A program made the translations under genes and the position numbers. A stretch of DNA of 64,000 nucleotides from Trametes villosa (taxonomy: Eukaryota; Basidiomycota; Agaricomycetes; Polyporales; Polyporaceae), in the NCBI GenBank assembly GCA_002964805.2, contig PUDQ02000001.1, positions 682,001-746,000 on the forward strand. Direction: 5' to 3'. Positions 56,882 to 64,000 of this stretch are shown one piece after another. The notes beneath the pieces are model-generated. The model was not told the DNA's origin, searched no databases, and worked only from the letters and a program-made list of their open reading frames with translations. Each line of letters begins with the position of its first letter. Position 1 is the first letter of the stretch.

Positions 56882-59544
56882 GGTGGGCAGTCGGTGGTCG
56901 GGCAGGCGGAGCAAACAGGTGTTTTTGGTTGGTGGAGGTGGTGGTCTAGGCGGAAGAGAGACTCGGCCGATGATGTGTGCGGGGAGGGGAGTGCGGGGGA
57001 GATGATAGGGCGCTGGGCGAGGAGGAAAGGAGGAGAGCTGGGGTATATATTGGCGTGGCTGGATGAAAGCGCTGCCCGAGACGAAACGAATCCCCAACGA
57101 GTTGGCGTTGTCCACCCGCCCGGAATAGTAACCGCGACCGCCCTTTCGCGCTTCCCCAGGCGCCTAAACGCTCTTTGTAGCCGATCGGCCGCCAACCCCG
57201 CCCCGCCCAAGCGCACTCGCCCACACCCGCCCTCGTCCTATCCCTCTCGTCCCATATGTTTGTTTTTTGTAACGCCTATATACACTCTGCTCGCGCCCAA
57301 TAGCTCTCGCCTTCTATCCACCCTCCAGAGCTTTGCAAACGCCGCCCCTGGCCCAGTCCAGCCGGCCGCGGCATAGGCGCAATTTCGCTCGAGGGCGGGT
57401 ACCCACGGTGTGTCATCAGCTTGATCTCATCCTCCTCGCGCGCTGCCCCAACAAACTCCTTTTCACTCAACCTCCCCAGCGGCCGTCCTCCTCCCGCCGC
57501 CCTCCGTCCCCTCCCGACCGCGCTCCCGACGGCCCACCCGCGCCATCGCCGCCGCAGCCTCCTGTCCTGCAGCCTGAAACACTCAACGTGCACCGTGCTG
57601 CGTGCAGCCGAGCACGCAGCGTCCACGCGACCCCGGTCTGCTCGTTCTCTCTTCGGGACTGCTCGAGCTCGCGGGGGCTCCAGAACGTTCCCCCAGGTTA
57701 CGCCGTTAACGCGGTCGCACGCCGGGCCTCCTTCCGCGCTCGCCCAGCGCATGTCACTCGCGGCGCGCGACGTGCAACCCCACGACTTCTCACTGCTTCC
57801 GCTCCGAAAAAGGCGTGCTGCTGTCTCTCCGCCCGCTGTCCCGTTCGTCGGAGCGCGACGAACGTTCTACGCCACTACTACAAGTAAAGCGCGCGAGGCT
57901 TTCTATGTAGCTGCCATTACTCCACAGTCCACTGCAGGCGGCAACGAATCTATTGCTCCGGGGCGCCGTTGACAGATAACGGTGCTCGAAGGACCCTTCG
58001 AATGTGCTATCATGCAGCCCGAGAGCTTGGATGGTTCCTACCTCACGGACTCCCGTCATAGGAGGCCCATTACGTCGTTCGCTGACCTCCAGCCGCCCCA
58101 AGAGCAAGTACAGGTATGCTTGGAACGTAATGTCAACGTGCTACCGCTACATCATTGGTTTGTCAGTTCAGAGTATCTCCGGACTCGGGGATGTTTATAA
58201 TGGTCTAGCTGCCGGCTTGCCGTGCAGCCTCCATAATCTGTGCTAAACTTGCTTTGTGTAGCGTGTACTGGGCCCGCTCGTATGTTGTGCATACGGTCAA
58301 TCGATATGCCTTGCTCCTGAGCAGGACCTTCGAAGTCTGAGTTGTGTATCAGGGCCGTCGTGCGGCGTACACAACGTCCCGAGGCTCCAAGCTCCTTCCT
58401 ATCAACTCGGTTCCTTGCAAGCGTCCGAGCCGAGCTCTCAACGGACCCGGGCGGGCGTACGTGCTATAGCAGGATCGCGTACATCCCTGCGTCATACCGA
58501 ACGCGACGGCTGCGCTCCCGACGAAATGCTCCGCCGCGCAGGTCGCCGCCTGCCTATTCCGATTTTGACTTTCTGCGTGTCTGAATCGCTTGGCAGGGTG
58601 TAATGACCCTGCTTCATAACGTGAACGTCTAGCCCAGTCTGTACGGTTCCTACGGCTTAACCTCCTGTACAACTCAGCGAGCCGTTGGCATTCCAGGGTT
58701 CGATCGGCCGAAATCCAGATGGTCGGGGCAAGGGGCTATATAACTCGTATGAACGAGTCTCCGAGCAATGTACATACAACGGTCTATGAACTGCGTCTCT
58801 GGGCTATATACGCTAACATACACATACATCCTACGAAGGTTGAAAGCTAAAGGCGAAAGGGAAAGGAATAAAAGCACGGAAAAAGGGGCGTCCTGATCTG
58901 GAGCACGCAAGCGCGTCGATCGAGGAGCAGCGTCAACGGCGGGTAGCGGCGTATGTACAGAGCTGCGCTGGGACGTGACGGTAGAGGGAGGTGTATGCTG
59001 ATACAGGGACAAGGGCGGGGTGGGAAGGATGAGCGGGCTCTACGGCGGTAGGACAGGGTGCCCCGAATACCGCTGGATGGGAGCGCGCCGTTGTCTAGCG
59101 AGCGGCGGGGGCGAGCTACGCGGGGAACCACGGAAGGTCCTGGGTTGTCGGCTTGGTATACATCCTCGAGGGAGGCGCGCGTCGACGTCATACGGAGGAG
59201 AGCGTTGTCCTCCTGGAACGCGAGCTTATGCGACAGTGGGTGGTGTGTAGCGCCTAGAAGGCGCAGCCGAGGTCGGCTGGTGTTGAGTGAATGGCTGTGG
59301 GCGATCAAGGCGGGTGGATGTGGAGGGGCGGGAAGATGAGCTGGGGTGGGAGCGAGGAACCTGGATGAAGGGAGGAAGGTGGACCAAGATCGTGTGTTGA
59401 CCGGGAGGTGAGGAGGCCGTACGCCCCGCGAACGCGACGAGAAGGACATAATGCAGCCACCGTCGAGGCAGACAGGTGGCCAGCGTCCAGCCCGTCGCGT
59501 GCGGTAGGAGGGCGTTTACAGCACGCGCGCGTTGCGCCAGCCCT
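56882..59544. other. Intergenic 2.7 kb
   Basis: Holds the TATA box (57044-57050, minus) of the small orphan gene and a plus-strand TATATA at about 57276 that leads to no recognised gene. Open frames of up to about 180 codons on the plus strand (57333-57972) overlap in two frames and look fortuitous. The right end is Yippee 3' UTR. Confidence 0.4.
57044..57050 (-). promoter_or_regulatory. TATA box of the 94-aa orphan gene
   Basis: ATATATA on the minus strand, about 163 bp before the start codon, in a CT-rich leader context. Confidence 0.5.
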
Positions 59545-60229
59545 TCACTGCACATCGACGAGCAGGTTGCGCTCGAGGATGAACTTCCCCTCCTTGTACT
59601 TCTGCGAGGATTCGTACGCAAAGTCCTGTATATCACGAAGGCGCGCAGGCCGCCACCATGTCAGCATCGTGCATACTGGACATCCTCCAAGAACGAAGGG
59701 AGCTGGGAAAGGAATGGAGAAAACGCACGTATTTCCATCCCAGCGTCTGCCCGCACTTGACGCAGTAGATGTCACGGACGGTGTGGTTTCCGGTGGTCAT
59801 CTGCCTGTCGATCGGCTCACCCTCGATGACGTTCACACTGCCCGGGAGGCGAAGCGGCAGGTGCATCCAGAGCGGCAGGGAGGGGAGCGCATGGGCAGAC
59901 ATTGCCAAATATAGCGGGCACAGACGGCGGTATTGGTGGCGGGAGCCGGGGGAATGTCATGGAAAGAGCGTATTGGGTAAGCACGGGCCAGGAGTAAGAT
60001 ATGGAGGAGAGATACGCACACTCCCTCGAAGAGATACGCCCGCCCATGTTGCCCGTTGAATGCCTGAGAGGGGCGCAGTCGAGTGAGCTTCGCCACTTAC
60101 AAGGATATGCGGGGAAAGCGGGGGACGTACTCGGGATATCATGGAGTGGATTGTGGCAAGGTGCGTCCTGCACTTGCAGCAGCCGTAGATGCGCGCACCG
60201 GAGAGGTAACGACGGTAGCTCATGCCCAT
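59545..60229 (-). CDS. Yippee family zinc-binding protein (Moh1-like)
   Basis: Four exons give 110 aa: 60229-60131, 60063-60020, 59837-59729, 59625-59545. Intron 2 is 182 bp, long for this window. The Yippee fold is complete: [11 protein letters not shown] with zinc ligands Cys17 and Cys20, [38 protein letters not shown] with Cys73 and Cys76, then [20 protein letters not shown]. The family is linked to the GID/CTLH ubiquitin ligase (Moh1 in yeast) and to stress survival. Start: two in-frame ATGs, 60229 and 60223, both possible. A TATA box lies at 60540-60534, so the leader is long and may contain an intron. Confidence 0.93.
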
Positions 60230-63017
60230 CTTGACAGATTCACTCTAGCTTTCGGTGGGAGGGGTTGTAGGATTGGCGGGACTGCCTGGATGGATTGCGA
60301 AGTGTTGTGCGGTCACGCGAGCGGCGCAGGTATGGCCGGATTTGTGATGGGCAAGTGGCGAGAGACCTGTGGGATGGACTAGAAAGGCGGTGGCGAAAGG
60401 TACATACACAGGTGATTGGGAGCAGCAGAGCTTGCAAGCAGTAGCAAGGCAAGGCAGGGCGCTCGGCGGGGCCGTCGGGGATGGTGGGCGGGAGAACTAG
60501 GGTGGGGAGGAGGAGAGAGGAGAGAAGGAAGGGTTATATAGGAGGGCAGACGTGTGAAGGGAGGTGATAAGCACGGACAAGGGGCGTCGGGTGCAGGTTC
60601 GGAGAGACAGGATATGGCTAGAGTCAGGAGACGCCGCCGCCGACTGCCCTCCCTCCGACCATGTCCGTCCCGCGCCTCGCCCTCCCACTCTTCCGCATTC
60701 GACTCGGCCGGCTCATCGACTCATCGTCCAACACTCGCCGCCGTATGTATTACATCTGCACAGCTCCTCCACATCCACCTTCGCAGTTCCCGCTCGCACA
60801 CCAGCCACCTTCGCAAGATCGATCTCGACTTCTCTCCCCTGGGCTGCGTGTAGTCCGTGTGCAATCTGATCACTGCCGTTCACGGCCGTTTCACCTGGTG
60901 GATTTCCATGTGCGCATGTGCTCGACCATCTGCTGCAGCCCGCGGCTTGTGACCGGTGGGTGGGCGGATGAAGCGTGCCGCGCGCTCGTCGAGACTCGAT
61001 GTGCGGCTACGAGACGCACCTGGCTGTGCAGAACAGTCGTCTATGACGTCCCGGTTTGCGTGACAGTTGCGCTACGCGTATTATGGATGCCGACTGCTGC
61101 TGCACTGAACTTCAGAAGGACGCGGGTGCTGCGAACAGGATACCGACCGCACATCACACCACCTACGACGTCCGCACGCGTGATAAATGCACGCGTTCAC
61201 ACCCGTCCCATTCCACCAACATATGTGCGTCCCCCTGCCTTCCCAGCCTCACGAGACTGCGCTGACCCGCCGCCAAGGCCCGCGGGCGCGCGCAGCCCCC
61301 AGGTTCTCGCGCACATTGCGCCGGGCACCGATCCTCACGGTCGCGCAAGGCACCGCGAGAACGTCGAACGGCCGTCGCCCTTCCATTGCCGCGGCCCGCG
61401 CTGCGTTTTCCCCGGCCGCGCGTGGGGGGATCGTAAATACGCTTTAACGCCATCGCAAGCTCGCTCGAAGGCGCGTCTGGAACGAGCGCGCACCGCCCCC
61501 TGTCGGACCGCTTGGGACCCCTCGGACGCCTTGGGGCACTCTGTGCCGGCCATTTGGCCGGGGCGTACCTTGGGACGATCGCCCGGGTTCGCTGCCCTTC
61601 CAACTGTGATCGTCGATGGGAACGGTTGACAGTTCGCTGCTGGGTGAACTGTCAGCAAGTCTCTCTGTCGCGAGTTCTTCCGAGCGGTGGCGACTCGGGG
61701 TGCTCGGCGGGGGGTATGATAACGGACTGCTGATATCTTCAGCGTGAATGTGACCGCTTGCTCCGGGCCTCCATGTCGCATCTTTACGATGTCGTTGGTC
61801 ACCGGTGTCTCGCGATTACTCTTGGTACGTGTTGCAGAGGAGAGTGCCCTTCCCGTACTCACTGGTACACATCTAGGCCGGTGACCTCCTGACAGGAGCA
61901 CAGAAGACGTGACCTGCCAACACGACAGTCAGCCTCTGAATGTCTGATTTCCACGATAGGGGTCCTGCCGTCGGTGGCACGTCCTCATTCATTCGGTGCC
62001 CACTTACATATATTCTCTGACTGTCCCAGCTACCACGAGCCGCAAGAAACTATTCAGGCATACGATAGGTTACCCGTAGGCCAGGGCCCAATTAGCAGCT
62101 ACAGCATGCACGTGTATCAGCCCCAAGGCCTAGAAGAATACCCGTTAGTTATGGGTACTTGCGTGCACGAGGCCACCTTCGGCGAGACGTGTTCTACAGC
62201 AGCTACTGGCGACATATCCGCGGAGGCCGCGAGCTGGACCGCTTGGAACACACCGTTGCTCCCGACTATCCCACTAGCGGCCGCGTCGACACTGACATCC
62301 GCCAGCAGCCAACGCTACTGGGCGGGGCAGCCCATAAGGTCGCTCGGTCAGGACCGCGACAACCGTCGGGTGTCACGATCCAGCCTGGAATTGTCGGCCA
62401 TTCTCGCGGGTCCGATCGCTATCGAGGCGCACCGTAGGTTGACTTCCGAGACTTGCGGAAAATTGTGTGCGGGCCTCGCCGGAACCGACGGGCATAGTGT
62501 TTGGCGGACCCGCGCTGCTACTAGTCGGGTAAGCAATCGCTTGGTGACTGCTGTAACCGCTGCAAACATTATGGGCTCTTGTCTGGTGGGTGAGCATAAC
62601 GTTTGCTTTGCCACACTGTGAGATTTGCTGACGAGTTCATGTAGGGCATGTTTAACTAAGATCAATACCTTTCAACAAGAGTCCACTCACGAGCGGGCGG
62701 CATGAAGACTAGTGTCGGAGTCGGGCCCCGGAATTGCGGGCTCGATCGAAATTCCGCCCACTACACCGCGGGTTCTACTGTACTCCAAGCGGTGTACCAT
62801 ATGCGAGAACATCGGAAGTACGTCCCACTCTTCCTTCGAACGCATCCAAGGGAGGGGGGCAGAGAGTGCGGATGTGCGCTCTACAAGCATATAATGAGGG
62901 CCATTTTCGCCCTCAAGCCCTCAGCTTTCTGTCCGTTCCAGGTGAACGCAACTGCCCACCCCTACCACACCCCATCCGCACTTGCTTCACCTCCCCACCC
63001 GCTCTCGCTTCATCACC
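60230..63017. other. Intergenic 2.8 kb between Yippee and kinase genes
   Basis: Starts with the Yippee leader and TATA box. A 322-codon plus-strand frame (60661-61629) has no recognised domain and only its first 28 codons, ending at a GTATGT donor-like site, look coding. The right end holds the kinase promoter, with ATATAAT at about 62889 and a C-rich leader. Confidence 0.4.
60534..60540 (-). promoter_or_regulatory. TATA box of the Yippee gene
   Basis: TATATAA on the minus strand followed by a CT-rich tract, about 305 bp upstream of the start codon. Confidence 0.55.
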
Positions 63018-64000
63018 ATGCCGTCTGCCGTCTCCACCATGCCCGACTTCACCGGCAGCATCATCGACGAGCGTTACCAACTCCTCAGCGTCCTCGGCTC
63101 CGGCACCTACGGTGTCGTCTACAAGGCCGTCGACACCCACCCCCTTGCCGATCCTTCCGCGCTCTACCGCGCGATCAAGATCGTCTCCAAAATCGGCCGC
63201 CACAAGTCGCAGCTCGCGGCGGTCCGGCGGGAGATCGCGCTGCAGAGCGCGGTCTCCGACCACCGGAACGTCGTCGGCCTCCAGGACGCGTTCGAGGACG
63301 ACCACTACTTCTACATCGTCCTCGACTTCTGCGCCGGGGGCGACCTCTTCGAGCACATCTGCGAGAAGCGGACGTACGTCTACCAGGACGAGCTCCTGCG
63401 CAAGGCCTTTGTCTCGCTCGTGGACGCCGTCCAGGCGTGCCATGACGCGAAGATCTACCACCGCGACCTCAAGCCGGAGAACGTTCTCACGAACGAGGAC
63501 GGCTCCGAAGTCTACCTTGCGGACTTCGGGTTGGCTACCAACCAGACCGTTATAAACGAGTTCGGTTGTGGAACCACCATCTACATGAGTCCTGGTAAGT
63601 CTCACATATCTTCCCTATGCATTTACAAGAAACTGACCTCTTGCCTGCAGAGTGCGTCGGTCGTGAGTTCGGCTACAAGCCGTTCTGCGCCAAGTACAGC
63701 GACGTGTGGGCGCTCGGCGTCATCCTCATCAACATGATCAGCGGGCGCCACCCGTGGGGCAAGGCGACGATGGAGGACGAGTGCTTCGCGAACTTCATCA
63801 CCGACCCGTACTTCCTGCTCGACATGCTCCCCGTCTCGGACGGCGCGAACGACATCCTCCGCCGCATCCTCGCGCCGAACCCGCGCGAGCGCATCGGCCT
63901 CGCCGAGCTGCGCGCCGCCGTCCTCGCGCTCGACACGTTCTTCATCTCCGAGGACGAGCTCGCCGCCGCGGGGCAGTTCGCGCAGATCGCCGCCGCGGAG
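63018..64000 (+). CDS. Ser/Thr protein kinase, Ran1/Pat1-like (cut by right window edge)
   Basis: Exon 1 is 63018-63594 and exon 2 starts at 63651 and runs past the window; the 56-bp intron interrupts the activation segment. Start at MPSAVSTMPDF, chosen over an upstream in-frame codon because it follows a C-rich leader. Kinase features: P-loop GSGTYGVV (27-34), Lys54 in AIK, HRDLKPEN with catalytic Asp150, DFG at 169-171, GCGTTIYMSPE in place of the usual APE context, and DVWALGVILINMISGRHPW. The GCGT...YMSPECVGREFGYK block and LINMISGRHPWGKA are typical of the Ran1 family, which in fission yeast holds cells out of meiosis and in budding yeast includes Sks1 and Vhs1 (nutrient signalling). All catalytic residues are present. 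The C-terminal regulatory tail is outside the window. Confidence 0.9.

Noticed and set aside
57333..57972. Plus-strand frames downstream of a TATATA at 57276
   Set aside because: Two overlapping frames of similar length, no domain, no splice model, and Ser/Pro/Arg composition expected of GC-rich non-coding DNA.
60661..61629. 322-codon open frame on the plus strand
   Set aside because: Arg/Pro-rich product without domain, no sustained codon bias, and an early GTATGT donor-like site; most of it is probably a chance frame in GC-rich DNA.
62702..63555. Two long plus-strand frames (247 and 273 codons) over the kinase start
   Set aside because: They are off-frame shadows of the kinase exon and give Arg/Ser-rich nonsense.
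1..64000. tRNA, 5S rRNA and CRISPR arrays
   Set aside because: I looked for T-loop GTTCRANYC with matching arms, for 5S-like sequence and for regular spaced repeats, and found no convincing case; a covariance-model scan could still find one.

Overview
The window is nuclear DNA of a filamentous basidiomycete, most likely an agaricomycete. The evidence is: split genes with many 50-60 bp introns (GT-AG, one GC-AG), C-ending codon preference, 5' ends with TATA boxes and CT-rich leaders, tight head-to-head and tail-to-tail packing, and a protein set typical of these fungi (BTG-domain protein, Ran1-like kinase, chromodomain silencing factor, DinB-like protein). No bacterial-style operon, rRNA, convincing tRNA or CRISPR array was seen. 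All gene models below were built by eye from reading frame, splice consensus and conserved protein motifs.

Layout. 1-12,979 holds the proteasome activator BLM10/PA200 (minus, cut by the left edge), a possible Rxt2-like factor (minus), a 1616-residue Pro-rich protein (plus) and, converging on it, mitochondrial succinyl-CoA ligase beta. 15.3-25.9 kb holds a DinB-like protein, a class I histone deacetylase (Rpd3), XPA/Rad14, a TesB-type acyl-CoA thioesterase, ribosomal protein eS27 and a BTG/Tob-domain protein. 27-35.4 kb holds a small orphan gene, biotin synthase, a repeat-rich gene-poor stretch and an exonuclease-fold protein that has lost its catalytic residues. 35.7-47.5 kb is compact again: SPF27/BCAS2, complex I 30-kDa subunit, Mtc1, an 18-exon chromodomain protein resembling Chp1, peroxisomal membrane protein PMP24 and a Ras-family GTPase. 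47.5-63 kb is gene-poor, with only a small orphan gene and a Yippee protein. A Ran1-like kinase runs off the right edge.

Working relations. Several genes share themes but not operons: chromatin silencing (Rpd3, possible Rxt2, Chp1-like), mitochondrial metabolism (succinyl-CoA ligase, complex I, biotin synthase), and peroxisome biology (acyl-CoA thioesterase ending PKL, PMP24). Divergent pairs with short shared promoters, above all SPF27/complex I with 108 bp between start codons, suggest joint control.

The most unusual observations are a 2-nucleotide exon in the Ras-family gene, supported by exact Ras residue numbering; a GC-AG intron in the deacetylase; a REX4-type exonuclease domain without its acidic catalytic residues; and a cluster of degenerate TTTGTCCGG / ATCAGGCCT repeats at 33 kb. 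I did not find a clear new multi-gene system.
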